Program-made: the position numbers and the translations under genes | Assembly (NCBI RefSeq): GCF_021991635.1 | Contig: NZ_JAFFJA010000099.1 | Coordinates: 1 to 35,578, forward strand | Reading direction: 5' to 3' | Length of the DNA stretch: 35,578 bases | Origin: Tepidanaerobacter sp. GT38 | GTDB lineage: Bacteria > Bacillota > Thermosediminibacteria > Thermosediminibacterales > Tepidanaerobacteraceae | Shown here: piece after piece, positions 7,537-15,144 of the stretch | Layout of the letters: each line of letters begins with the position of its first letter | Numbering within the stretch: the stretch's first letter is position 1 | Notes under the pieces: generated by a model | What the model was told of the DNA's origin: nothing | Seen by the model: the letters and a program-made list of their open reading frames with translations, nothing else | The model's database searches: none

Positions 7537-8484
7537 TTAACGGGGAGGCAATTCAGGTTTTTCGCCACAGCGCTCAAGCAGAGCTAGCCATCTCTGGTCT
7601 ACTTCTTCCTGAATCCGCTGTATGATGTGCTCATTTCCGGGAGCAAACAGATGGCGGAATCTCCCTTGAGGTTTCAAGAATTCTTCAATTGGAACGTACT
7701 TCTTGGGCTTTTTGTTTAGCTTCCATTTGCCGTTTTCCACTTCAAATAGCGGCCAGAAACGGGTTTCTACTGCAAGTTTGGATAATTCCACAACATCTGG
7801 CGTGTTATATCTCCAACCCCTTGGGCATGGTGACAGAATATTGATAAACGCCGGTCCATCTACCTCAAAAGCCTTTTTGGCCTTTGCATGGACATCCTGC
7901 CAACTGCTGATGGACGTTTGAGCTACATAGGGTATGTTATGGGCTGCAATTACAGCGGCTAAATCTTTTCTGGGTTGCTGCTTTCCGGGCACTACTTTAC
8001 CTGCCGGGCTGGTGGTGGTATCTGCACCTATTGGCGTTGCACTGGAACGTTGGATACCGGTGTTCATATAAGCTCCATTGTCAAGACATACATAAACCAG
8101 GTTATGGCCACGCTCCATGGCACCGGAAAGAGACTGTAGACCTATATCATAAGTTCCTCCGTCACCGCCAAAGGCCACAAACTTAATATCTTCTTTTAAC
8201 TTTCCTTGTTTTTTAAGGGACCTGTATGCCGCCTCTACACCGCTTAAGGTCGCTGCGGCATTTTCAAAGGCATTGTGTATAAATGAACAGTTCCATGCAG
8301 TATATGGATATATGGTAGATGCAACCTCCAGACACCCTGTAGCACAGCCTACAACCACATGTTCATCGTTTCCCAGGGCATTTAACACCATGCGCACCGA
8401 AATACCATGACCACATCCTGCACAGAGCCTATGACCTCCAACAAATCTCTCTTTCACTTGGGCAAGTTCTTTTAATGTAGCCAT
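7537..8484 (-). CDS. porB: 2-oxoacid (probably pyruvate):ferredoxin oxidoreductase, beta subunit
   Basis: A 315-residue thiamine-diphosphate-binding subunit. LCAGCGHGISVRMVLNAL (about residues 21-38) supplies two of the Fe-S Cys ligands, GCATGC a third, and GDGGTYDIGLQSLSGAMERG with CLDNGAYMNTGIQRS gives the TPP/Mg motif (GDG...N). The last Cys ligand is expected in ILSPCPRGW. It works with the alpha subunit to decarboxylate the 2-oxoacid to an acyl-CoA, sending electrons through the delta subunit to ferredoxin. Last gene of porG-D-A-B, 11 bases after porA, with GGAGGTG before its ATG. Confidence 0.93.
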   Translation of the reverse strand: MATLKELAQVKERFVGGHRLCAGCGHGISVRMVLNALGNDEHVVVGCATGCLEVASTIYPYTAWNCSFIHNAFENAAATLSGVEAAYRSLKKQGKLKEDIKFVAFGGDGGTYDIGLQSLSGAMERGHNLVYVCLDNGAYMNTGIQRSSATPIGADTTTSPAGKVVPGKQQPRKDLAAVIAAHNIPYVAQTSISSWQDVHAKAKKAFEVDGPAFINILSPCPRGWRYNTPDVVELSKLAVETRFWPLFEVENGKWKLNKKPKKYVPIEEFLKPQGRFRHLFAPGNEHIIQRIQEEVDQRWLALLERCGEKPELPPR

Positions 8485-8495
8485 TCCTGCACCTC

Positions 8496-9677
8496 CTATT
8501 CTCTCAATCCTAAATATCTTACGAATTTGTCAACTCTTCCAGTCTTTACGATGTCGCCCAGGTCATTGTAGACCTTCTCAACATCTTCCAGACGCAGGTC
8601 TCTTCCTCCAAGGCCGTATACATAGTTCACTACTTTGATGTCAGCTTTTAGATCATAAAGGGAAGTCCTTACATCTTCAAACATCGGCCCTCCAAGGGTG
8701 GAGAATGTTTCAGCTCTGTCAAGGACTGCAACGGCTTTTACACCTTTTAATGCGTCAACCACTGCTTCATGTGGGAATGGTCTGAAAACCCTGGGCTTCA
8801 GCACACCTACTTTTAGACCTTTAGCTCTGAGCTCATCACATACGCCCTTAGCACTTCCTGCTGCAGAGTTCATTACTACTATAGCCATGTCTGCATCTTC
8901 CAGCTTATATGCATCAACCAGACCGTAGGTTCTGCCTGATATTTTTGCATATTCTTTACCTATTTCTTCAATTACTCGTTTAGCATTTTCCATGGCAGCT
9001 ACCTGCTGGTATTTGTGTTCAAAGTAGTAGTCGTACATATCAAAGTTACCCATGGAGAACTGCTCTTTAACATTCAGCAGTGCTTCCTGAGGATGATATT
9101 CGCCTATAAATTCTTTTACAGTATCATCGTCCAAAATATCTAAAACGTCTAAGGCGTGGCTTGTAATAAACCCATCATAGTTTACGCTGACGGGCAAAAG
9201 CACATCGGGATGCTCAGCAATGCGAATAGCTTGAATCATATTATCATAAGCTTCCTGAGCATTTTCTGAAAACAGCTGAATGACGCCTGATTGTTTTATT
9301 CCCATTGCATCACTGTGGTCACAATGGATGTTAATGGGTGCACTTAAAGCTCTGTTTACTACAGGAAATACAATAGGAAGCCTCATTGAAGCGGCCACAT
9401 ATACTACTTCAAACATGTAAGCCAAACCCTGACTTGAAGTACAGGTCATGGCTCTTGCCCCGGCAGCAGAAGCACCGATAGTAGCACTCATGGCACTGTG
9501 TTCGCTTTCAACTGCTACAAACTCTGTGTCTACCTTGCCGTTGTTTACAAAGGAAGAAAACATCTGAACAACTTCCGTAGAAGGAGTGATGGGATATGCT
9601 GCAACAACATCAGGGTTTATCTGCCTCATAGCCTGGGCGACTGCCTCATTTCCGGTAAGGGCAACTCTATTCTTCAT
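8496..9677 (-). CDS. porA: 2-oxoacid (probably pyruvate):ferredoxin oxidoreductase, alpha subunit
   Basis: A 393-residue subunit with the pyrimidine-binding part of the TPP site (AAYPITPSTEVVQMF near residue 25; VESEHSAMSATIGAS, whose Glu would activate the cofactor), and a C-terminal transketolase-like domain (VLKPRVFRPFPHEAVVDAL). Length and separate subunits match the four-subunit type of thermophiles and clostridia. The gene overlaps the end of porD by 11 bases. Sequence does not strictly separate pyruvate from branched-chain 2-oxoacid enzymes. Confidence 0.93.
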   Translation of the reverse strand: MKNRVALTGNEAVAQAMRQINPDVVAAYPITPSTEVVQMFSSFVNNGKVDTEFVAVESEHSAMSATIGASAAGARAMTCTSSQGLAYMFEVVYVAASMRLPIVFPVVNRALSAPINIHCDHSDAMGIKQSGVIQLFSENAQEAYDNMIQAIRIAEHPDVLLPVSVNYDGFITSHALDVLDILDDDTVKEFIGEYHPQEALLNVKEQFSMGNFDMYDYYFEHKYQQVAAMENAKRVIEEIGKEYAKISGRTYGLVDAYKLEDADMAIVVMNSAAGSAKGVCDELRAKGLKVGVLKPRVFRPFPHEAVVDALKGVKAVAVLDRAETFSTLGGPMFEDVRTSLYDLKADIKVVNYVYGLGGRDLRLEDVEKVYNDLGDIVKTGRVDKFVRYLGLRE

Positions 9678-10035
9678 TTCTTCTCGCCTCCTTCTGCTTA
9701 TCTATTTCATCTTCAGAAATCATATCAATAGCATGGGTCGGGCATACGTTGGCACAAATGCCGCACCCTTTGCAATGCTTGTAGTCAAAACAATCAAATT
9801 TGCCATCAGTGGAAATTATGGAAGCATCAGGGCAATAGCGCCAGCAAATAAGGCAATGTATACAGCGCTCCTTGTTCCAAATAGGTCTGATGGTGCGCCA
9901 ATCACCGGTTTCATATGTGTTGGCATTGCCAGGCTCATAGATATTGCCGGCTTTTGTAAGCTCTCTCCAATTCATATCGGGACTTATACCCTCTCTGGAG
10001 CGACCTTGTCCAAAATTCCTGTTAAATGGTGTCAT
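9667..10035 (-). CDS. porD: 2-oxoacid:ferredoxin oxidoreductase, delta (2x[4Fe-4S]) subunit
   Basis: A 122-residue ferredoxin-like subunit with two full cluster motifs, CIHCLICWRYCPDASI and CKGCGICANVCPTHAI, carrying electrons from the beta subunit to soluble ferredoxin. The N-terminal 55 residues (WRELTKAGNIYEPGNANTYE) are the usual PorD extension. The start ATG overlaps the porG stop (ATGA), with GGAGGTG upstream; the end overlaps porA. Tight overlaps show one translationally coupled operon. Confidence 0.93.
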   Translation of the reverse strand: MTPFNRNFGQGRSREGISPDMNWRELTKAGNIYEPGNANTYETGDWRTIRPIWNKERCIHCLICWRYCPDASIISTDGKFDCFDYKHCKGCGICANVCPTHAIDMISEDEIDKQKEARRNEE

Positions 10036-10607
10036 TCGCCCTTCACCTCCTGATAAGCTCTCTCAATAGCTTTAATATTGCCATCAATGACTTCCGGTTT
10101 AGTCTTAAATTTCTTTTCAAGTTCATCCTTAACATGTTTTGCAAACTCATCGAAGGGCATCAGGCCAGTAGCCTTAATAAAAGCACCCATTAAAGGCGTA
10201 TTCGGAATAACCCTTCCGATAGTTTCCAAAGAAATTTGGTTAGCATCTACCGTAAAGATTTTTCCACCTTTTAAGTTGAGCTTTTCCCTAACTTCCTGTG
10301 GTGTTTTGGTTGTGTTTACAATATAAATCCCATCTTCGGGGACCCCAGCTGTAACCTTTTCACCTAAAAGTGTGGCATCTAATACGATGACAATATGGGG
10401 ATTGATAACATTTGAATGGATGTGAATGGGGGAATCGCTTATTCTATTAAAAGCAAGGATGGGCGCTCCCATTCGCTCTGGACCGTATTCCGGGAAACCT
10501 TGTACATATTTTCCCGTTTGTGCTATGGTTTCCGCCAGCATTAAAGCAGCAGTTTTAGCTCCCTGTCCACCACGGCCATGCCAGCGGATTTCTAATACTT
10601 TTGACAT
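10032..10607 (-). CDS. porG: 2-oxoacid:ferredoxin oxidoreductase, gamma subunit
   Basis: A 191-residue gamma domain: EIRWHGRGGQGAKTAALMLA at the N-terminus and GFPEYGPERMGAPILAFNRI, both family hallmarks, binding CoA in the assembled enzyme. An in-frame ATG lies six codons upstream, but GGGAGG falls within that stretch and is well placed for the ATG at 10607. First gene of the operon. A TATAAT is seen at 10642-10637 without a good -35. The 310 bases upstream contain four copies of an 8-10-bp motif. Confidence 0.93.
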   Translation of the reverse strand: MSKVLEIRWHGRGGQGAKTAALMLAETIAQTGKYVQGFPEYGPERMGAPILAFNRISDSPIHIHSNVINPHIVIVLDATLLGEKVTAGVPEDGIYIVNTTKTPQEVREKLNLKGGKIFTVDANQISLETIGRVIPNTPLMGAFIKATGLMPFDEFAKHVKDELEKKFKTKPEVIDGNIKAIERAYQEVKGE

Positions 10608-10745
10608 GAAAAATCCTCCCTTCATAAAAATCCTATATTATAGTTTGCCAAGAAAAAACAATATTACCCATAAAAGAGCCTGAAAAAAGCAGAATAAAGA
10701 TAGTTAAACTTGAATTTTGCATCGTGAAAATAAATTAGAAAAAAT

Positions 10746-10880
10746 AACTGTTATAGTAAAGAATCGGAAGTATTAAACTGTTATAAAACATATTACGTTA
10801 TAATCTGATACAGATTTTATGTAACTAGATTTTTGCAGATTTGAATGACTATAACAGTTTTTTCAAAATAAGTATAACAG
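10746..10880. repeat. Four-copy AACTGTTATA motif array upstream of porG
   Basis: AACTGTTATA occurs at 10746-10755 and 10776-10785 (30 bp apart), and its inverse TATAACAG(TT) at 10850-10859 and 10873-10880. Between the two pairs is a perfect palindrome AATCTG-ATA-CAGATT at 10802-10816. The interval 10626-10908 holds no other gene. The symmetry suggests a looped or cooperative regulator site; the protein is unknown. Confidence 0.55.
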
Positions 10881-10908
10881 ACTGTCTGCAAGTGGTCAAT
10901 ATAAAAAA

Positions 10909-10940
10909 ATCATCACCTGCGCCTTTTGCACGGTGATGAT
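10909..10940 (-). terminator. Terminator of the yaaL-bofA unit
   Basis: Arms ATCATCACC / GGTGATGAT; on the minus strand followed by TTTTTTTA. It begins eight bases after the bofA stop. Confidence 0.8.
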
Positions 10941-10947
10941 TATAAAG

Positions 10948-11214
10948 CTAACCCGTAAGTATGTATTGTAAAATAAACAGCATAACAACACCTGGTATGC
11001 CTAAAAACCCTACCATCAGTGCAGTTATGGGGTTTAATGCTATATGAAATCCTATGTATCCTCCGATAAAGTTTAATAGTAATAATACAGCTCCACCAAT
11101 GAGTGCATTGTACACCAGTTTTATCACAATTTTGATGGGCATGATTAAGGCCCGACCAATTACGTAAAGAAGCAGTAGACCGCATGCGTAAGCCAGGATG
11201 GCGGCATAATCCAT
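10948..11214 (-). CDS. bofA: Pro-sigma-K processing inhibitor BofA family protein
   Basis: An 88-residue membrane protein with three hydrophobic stretches (about residues 3-22, 36-50, 60-85) and the BofA-like tail GFLGIPGVVMLFILQYIL. In Bacillus, BofA holds the SpoIVFB protease inactive in the forespore outer membrane until the sigma-K checkpoint; clostridial versions may serve a different timing role. The frame could start at GTG 11232, but GATAGGA is better placed for the ATG at 11214. It follows yaaL, the usual neighbour, although recR, normally just upstream, is absent here. Confidence 0.8.
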   Translation of the reverse strand: MDYAAILAYACGLLLLYVIGRALIMPIKIVIKLVYNALIGGAVLLLLNFIGGYIGFHIALNPITALMVGFLGIPGVVMLFILQYILTG

Positions 11215-11251
11215 CTGCAATCCTATCACCACCCATGTTTTTTGTACTATC

Positions 11252-11533
11252 TTATTTTAGCTCTTCAGTACTTATGCCTTGATTTTTGGCCTGATTTAAA
11301 AGATAAATATATTTTCTACGTGCTGCTTCCTCTGTAAAAATTGCATGGTCTACTAGTTCAGGATCCGAAACCCACTGAAAGTATTTTTGAGCTCGGATCC
11401 ATTCCTGATGAGCTTCACGTATTTCATCAGCGAGCCTGGATTTTGGTGTGTCTAAAGGTTCATCATAATTACTATCTAAAAAAAACCTAGAAAATATTTC
11501 ATAAATATTTCGGAAGATATCGTACTTTTTCAT
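11252..11533 (-). CDS. yaaL: YaaL-like DUF2508 family protein
   Basis: A 93-residue soluble protein of the YaaL/DUF2508 family, with the helical core ADEIREAHQEWIRAQKYF and ARRKYIYLLNQAKNQGI. The function is unknown; it is conserved before bofA in spore formers. Its ATG and ribosome site (GGAGATGAG) lie within the 3' arm of a 15-bp perfect inverted repeat at 11533-11600, so translation may be structurally controlled. Confidence 0.82.
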   Translation of the reverse strand: MKKYDIFRNIYEIFSRFFLDSNYDEPLDTPKSRLADEIREAHQEWIRAQKYFQWVSDPELVDHAIFTEEAARRKYIYLLNQAKNQGISTEELK

Positions 11534-11600
11534 GCAAACTCATCTCCTCATTGGAGATTATAACCATTTGTCTATCTGGTTATACGGAGATGAGTTTGCA
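11533..11600 (-). promoter_or_regulatory. Inverted-repeat leader that can sequester the yaaL ribosome site
   Basis: Perfect 15-bp arms TGCAAACTCATCTCC (11533-11547) and GGAGATGAGTTTGCA (11586-11600). Inside, a second stem pairs TATAACCA-type arms (8 bp), and a short alternative hairpin ATCTCC-AATGA-GGAGAT on the minus strand uses the same GGAG. In the transcript the GGAG and the AUG of yaaL are in the 3' arm. There is no T-run, so it is not a classical terminator. Confidence 0.6.
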
Positions 11601-11611
11601 CTGTTTTATGG

Positions 11612-13156
11612 TTAATCGTTAGTGTATTTGAAGCCGCGAACTAGCACAATTGGTGTTCCCGCATCGGCAGAGCCTGCCACCAAATCAGCTAAGGTTGCTA
11701 CGATGCTTGTTACGCTTCGAGGTGTAGTGCCCAAGCTCTCTCTTGTAACTTCTGCCTGGTTGTTTTTTATTATCTGTTCTATTTCATCTCGGGAATATCC
11801 AAGATTGTGCAGCGTATCGACTTGAAGTTTAAGTTTTGTTCCAGTTCTAAGGGTAGCCTTTTTCAAGCCGCTGCTTACACCTATTGCCGGATATGGGTCC
11901 GCCATTTCAAAAATACCGGTATCCGGATCTTTATAGGCGCCATCGCCAAAAATCAGCACCTCTACGTCTTTACCGCTTACTTCCTTGATTTTAGCTTTTA
12001 TCTTTTCTGCCGTATCGTCTGAATCACCGGGTAAAAGTTTAAGTACGCCCTTTTCAAAATCGGAAACATTTGAACCGATAACGCCCCATGGTCCAGGGCC
12101 TATATCTTTAATTGTAGTTACAGGTACCATGGCACCGAAAGATTCAAATAGCTCTTTTAATTTATCCCGTTCATGGACTGCCGCAATACATACACCGTTA
12201 ATATATCCTCTGTCGTAAACTTTTAGGGGATTGTTAGTAAATATAACTTCGCCTTCAGCATTACCGGCTTTAATCATTTTAAGATACAGATCCCTATAAT
12301 CCATACCCGTTATAGGATGGGAAAACTTGATGTTTTCAAGTTCATTGGTATATATCACATCAGGGTCGTAATAGCTGTCAAGTTGCAGCCCAAAATCATA
12401 AGTCTTGGCATTGTCCAAATTCTCTGCATCAACCATAGTTATCTTATGATGGCCCAAATTCACAGAAATAGCCAGAGCCTGCCGGGCACCTTCTACATCA
12501 TTTTTAATGCCAATGGCTTTTCTGGCTGCCTTTTCTAAATTTTCAAAGGTTACCTCAACTACAGCCAGCTTTCCTTCCGGAGTCCTCACCGTCAAATCGG
12601 CAATGCCTTTACCGGTAATTTTACGTATACTTAAAATGCTGTATCCTATTTCCTGCAGCTTAAGGGCCGCAATAATCTCTCTAATAAGAACGTTTAGCTG
12701 AGGTGTGTTCTCTCTGGCTTCCTGAAGGCTTTTTAACACTTTCTTTAGCCTAAGCCTGGTTGTGGCAAATTCTTCATCCATGACCTGGTTTCCTACCTCG
12801 TCAAAAGGTATGGGAAACTGAAGAATAATCTTGCCACCTCTTGTAGCCATCGCCAACGCCTTTAATACCAGTGCAAAGCGGTTTCTGCTGGCAATAGGGC
12901 TTATTACGGCTAAAGTACTTTTAGGAGCAAGATTTAACTTGCTTTGGATATCGCGAGCCAACTCCTCACAAGAAATATAACGGTTTTGCGAGCGAGCTAC
13001 TACCGCCTCGGTTACGCAAATAATGTCCTTGTCTTCCACAAAGGGTTTGGCTGCTTCAGCTGTAATAGCAACAATATCATCATTAGGGAAGATTAACCCT
13101 GTCTTAAGGCCTACAGCTGCTACGCCTGCAATTGAAGGAAGAGAAAATTTCTCCAT
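11612..13156 (-). CDS. Coenzyme F420-0:L-glutamate ligase (CofE)-like protein with central insert
   Basis: A 514-residue protein. The N-terminal 120 residues (GLKTGLIFPNDDIVAITAEA, DKDIICVTEAVVARSQNRYI) and the C-terminal half (FGDGAYKDPDTG, PYPAIGVSSGL) resemble CofE ligases, which are about 250 residues. Roughly residues 125-250 are extra: helical at first, then KGIADLTVRTPEGKLAVVEV, where D187 and E201 are spaced as in PD-(D/E)XK nuclease-fold cores. No other F420 gene is visible, so the substrate is probably another amide- or amino-acid-like molecule. Monocistronic in appearance or cotranscribed with yaaL-bofA. The family is annotated in many clostridia without proven function. Confidence 0.7.
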   Translation of the reverse strand: MEKFSLPSIAGVAAVGLKTGLIFPNDDIVAITAEAAKPFVEDKDIICVTEAVVARSQNRYISCEELARDIQSKLNLAPKSTLAVISPIASRNRFALVLKALAMATRGGKIILQFPIPFDEVGNQVMDEEFATTRLRLKKVLKSLQEARENTPQLNVLIREIIAALKLQEIGYSILSIRKITGKGIADLTVRTPEGKLAVVEVTFENLEKAARKAIGIKNDVEGARQALAISVNLGHHKITMVDAENLDNAKTYDFGLQLDSYYDPDVIYTNELENIKFSHPITGMDYRDLYLKMIKAGNAEGEVIFTNNPLKVYDRGYINGVCIAAVHERDKLKELFESFGAMVPVTTIKDIGPGPWGVIGSNVSDFEKGVLKLLPGDSDDTAEKIKAKIKEVSGKDVEVLIFGDGAYKDPDTGIFEMADPYPAIGVSSGLKKATLRTGTKLKLQVDTLHNLGYSRDEIEQIIKNNQAEVTRESLGTTPRSVTSIVATLADLVAGSADAGTPIVLVRGFKYTND

Positions 13157-13322
13157 AGGACAACATCCTTTCTATTCTGCGTCCAAAATAAAATACACAT
13201 AGATTTTGCTACAACACTTATTATATCAGGAAAAGACAAAAATTAACAGAAAAATTTCAAGTTAATTTTTTCCGAATACAATATTAGTATTACCTATATA
13301 CGCAAAATTTAAAGGAGGCAAG

Positions 13323-13382
13323 ATGCATAAATCTCTTTGCTTTATGGGATTTGCTTCTGGCCCTTTTCAATTCATATTTTAG
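13323..13382 (+). CDS. Possible 19-residue peptide
   Basis: ATG preceded by AAAGGAGG at good spacing encodes MHKSLCFMGFASGPFQFIF. It is followed after 8 bases by a hairpin (13391-13421). No convincing promoter. Nothing on the same strand lies downstream, so it is not a leader of a known gene. The rest of 13157-13446 shows nothing more. Confidence 0.3.
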   Translation: MHKSLCFMGFASGPFQFIF

Positions 13383-13390
13383 CCCTAAAC

Positions 13391-13421
13391 GTACTAACGG
13401 GAGCGCTATTTGCACTCCCGT
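13391..13421. terminator. Hairpin, probable terminator of the DUF2935 gene
   Basis: ACGGGAG (13397-13403) pairs with CTCCCGT (13415-13421). No long T-run on either side, so termination strength is uncertain. Confidence 0.45.
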
Positions 13422-13446
13422 ACTTCATTCATAATACTTAATTTAA

Positions 13447-14325
13447 TTAATTTGGGAAAAGATCCTGGATCTGGTTTTTGTATACAATTTCACTGTCCAG
13501 TTGATTATTTAAACTACACCTTCTGGCTTCAGGCAACAGAATATTTAGCTCATCGAGAAACTTATCTGCTTCACGCCTCACATGGTCAAGTAACAGCGGC
13601 GTCGATACAATACCCAAGATTTCGCATAGTTTTGCCAATTCAAACGCTGCTGCTTTAAAATCGCGAAGGGCAGTAGTGTTGTTAATGACATCTTGAGTAA
13701 AACGTAAAGCTGTATTGAAACTTCTAGGCCTTGTTTTGGCCATCGATTCAAAGTCCCTTGCCGTTTCCAGCAAGCGCGAAAAAACTCTTCTGGATTCTTC
13801 GGCTTGATTTATTAACTCTCTTTCAGACGGGTCAAGCAAGTGTATGATAAACTCTATATGCTCCTTCATTATGCGCAACCAGAATACTTCTTGCTCAAGG
13901 AGCATCGTCAGGGGATCCTGAGGAACTGGCATTTGCAAGAGTTCCAGAAAACGCTCCGCTTCCCTTCTAATATGGTCTAACAAAAGTGGATAGTTGCTTC
14001 CCGGTTCTGCTCTACATTGAATAAGCTTCCTCAATAGTTTTGCTTTAAATTCGATTATGGCTTTTACTGCATTTATCAAGTCATCTAAGAGTCTTCCTTC
14101 AAGCCTTGATACTCTGTTAAGCGCTCTTCTCAATTCCATGAATCTATCAATAAAGGTCTGTGCTTCTTCCCTCAATTCTATCTGGTCTGCAGGCAATCCC
14201 AGTTTAATAAAAAGTGCATGCTCTTGCAGTATTCTGGACCAGAACCGTGCCTCTTCCAGGCGATTATATTCACATACACAATTTCGGCATTGAGGGCTGT
14301 TTATCGTTATTTTCCGACCGGACAT
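13447..14325 (-). CDS. DUF2935 family protein, tandem helical repeat
   Basis: A 292-residue, mostly helical soluble protein. It is an internal duplication: unit 1 has EEARFWSRILQEHALFIKLG and YPLLLDHIRREAERFLELL; unit 2 has EVFWLRIMKEHIEFIIHLLD and TPLLLDHVRREADKFLDELN, about 140 residues apart. Each unit has conserved Glu and His residues in the WxRIxxEH and LDHxRREA helices, a pattern compatible with a di-metal four-helix bundle as in ferritin-like folds; this is inference. An N-terminal CRNCVCEY adds three Cys. GGGGAGG precedes the ATG. No neighbour explains its role. Confidence 0.85.
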   Translation of the reverse strand: MSGRKITINSPQCRNCVCEYNRLEEARFWSRILQEHALFIKLGLPADQIELREEAQTFIDRFMELRRALNRVSRLEGRLLDDLINAVKAIIEFKAKLLRKLIQCRAEPGSNYPLLLDHIRREAERFLELLQMPVPQDPLTMLLEQEVFWLRIMKEHIEFIIHLLDPSERELINQAEESRRVFSRLLETARDFESMAKTRPRSFNTALRFTQDVINNTTALRDFKAAAFELAKLCEILGIVSTPLLLDHVRREADKFLDELNILLPEARRCSLNNQLDSEIVYKNQIQDLFPN

Positions 14326-14411
14326 AAAAAAACCTCCCCAATTTTATTACTCGTATTTTCTTAATATATAATATAGATAAACGCCGAAATTGTGCGAAAG
14401 AACTATTAAAA

Positions 14412-15143
14412 TTATAAAATCCAGTTCTTTTTTATACTTCGTTGGCACAAACAAAACAATAAGACACTAAATACCAGAGTTATAAAAATATTAAACGTTG
14501 GATAAAAAATCGAGCTGCATCTAATAGCCCTGTTTAGTGCATCAGTTCCATAAGTCAAGGGCAAACAAAAGGTTATTGGTTTCAAAATGGCGGGTAAATG
14601 CTCAATTGGCATAAACAATCCGCACAAAAAAAGCATGGGAAATCTAAAAAAGTTGGATAATGTCTGTGCTTCAAACACTTCCTTAACAGATACGGCAATC
14701 AACAAACCAATTAAGGCAGAAGTTATTGCGATTAAGATAACAGCGATTATCACAATTGGCCAGTTTATTCCACTTAAATCTGTAAAAAATGCAGCAAAAA
14801 CAACAGGGACAAACGCATTTACCAAGCCAAATATTACTGCTCCCGATAATTTAGCAAAGACCAGTATACCTAAACTAATTGGGGCAAGCAATAATCTATC
14901 AAAGGAGTGAGACCTCTTTTCAAACGTTATTGTAACTGCCAGCATTGAAGTTGTTCCAAACAATACACTCATTGCCATTAAACCCGGCAGCAGCTCAATA
15001 ATCTCCATATTCGGTGAGCGTATTAGCTGCATCAATGTCCATGACAAAGGAAATATAATTCCCCAGCTAATATTAGGTGGTTTTAAATAGTAATTTTTTA
15101 TATCTTTTTTTAAAATGTTCCAAAACGCGATTGCTGTTTCCAC
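14412..15143 (-). CDS. ABC-2 type transporter permease
   Basis: A 243-residue six-helix membrane subunit, with the ABC-2 signature region near FFRFPMLFLCGLFMPIEHLPAILKPITFCLPLTYGTDALN (segment about residues 160-200). The frame is open to 15170, but the GTG at 15143 is chosen because GGTGGAG lies just ahead of it and the alternative would overlap the ATPase gene by 26 bases. It pairs with the upstream ATPase as an exporter; the ArsR regulator in the same operon suggests metal or toxic-compound efflux. Confidence 0.9.
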   Translation of the reverse strand: METAIAFWNILKKDIKNYYLKPPNISWGIIFPLSWTLMQLIRSPNMEIIELLPGLMAMSVLFGTTSMLAVTITFEKRSHSFDRLLLAPISLGILVFAKLSGAVIFGLVNAFVPVVFAAFFTDLSGINWPIVIIAVILIAITSALIGLLIAVSVKEVFEAQTLSNFFRFPMLFLCGLFMPIEHLPAILKPITFCLPLTYGTDALNRAIRCSSIFYPTFNIFITLVFSVLLFCLCQRSIKKNWIL

Positions 15144-15144
15144 T

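Noticed and set aside
10746-10880. Rex or CodY operators upstream of porG
   Set aside because: The repeated AACTGTTATA does not fit TTGTTAANNNNTTAACAA or AATTTTCNGAAAATT.
10940-11236. 98-codon minus-strand frame overlapping bofA
   Set aside because: It is a shifted frame of the well-supported bofA gene and has Cys/His/Arg-rich noise composition.
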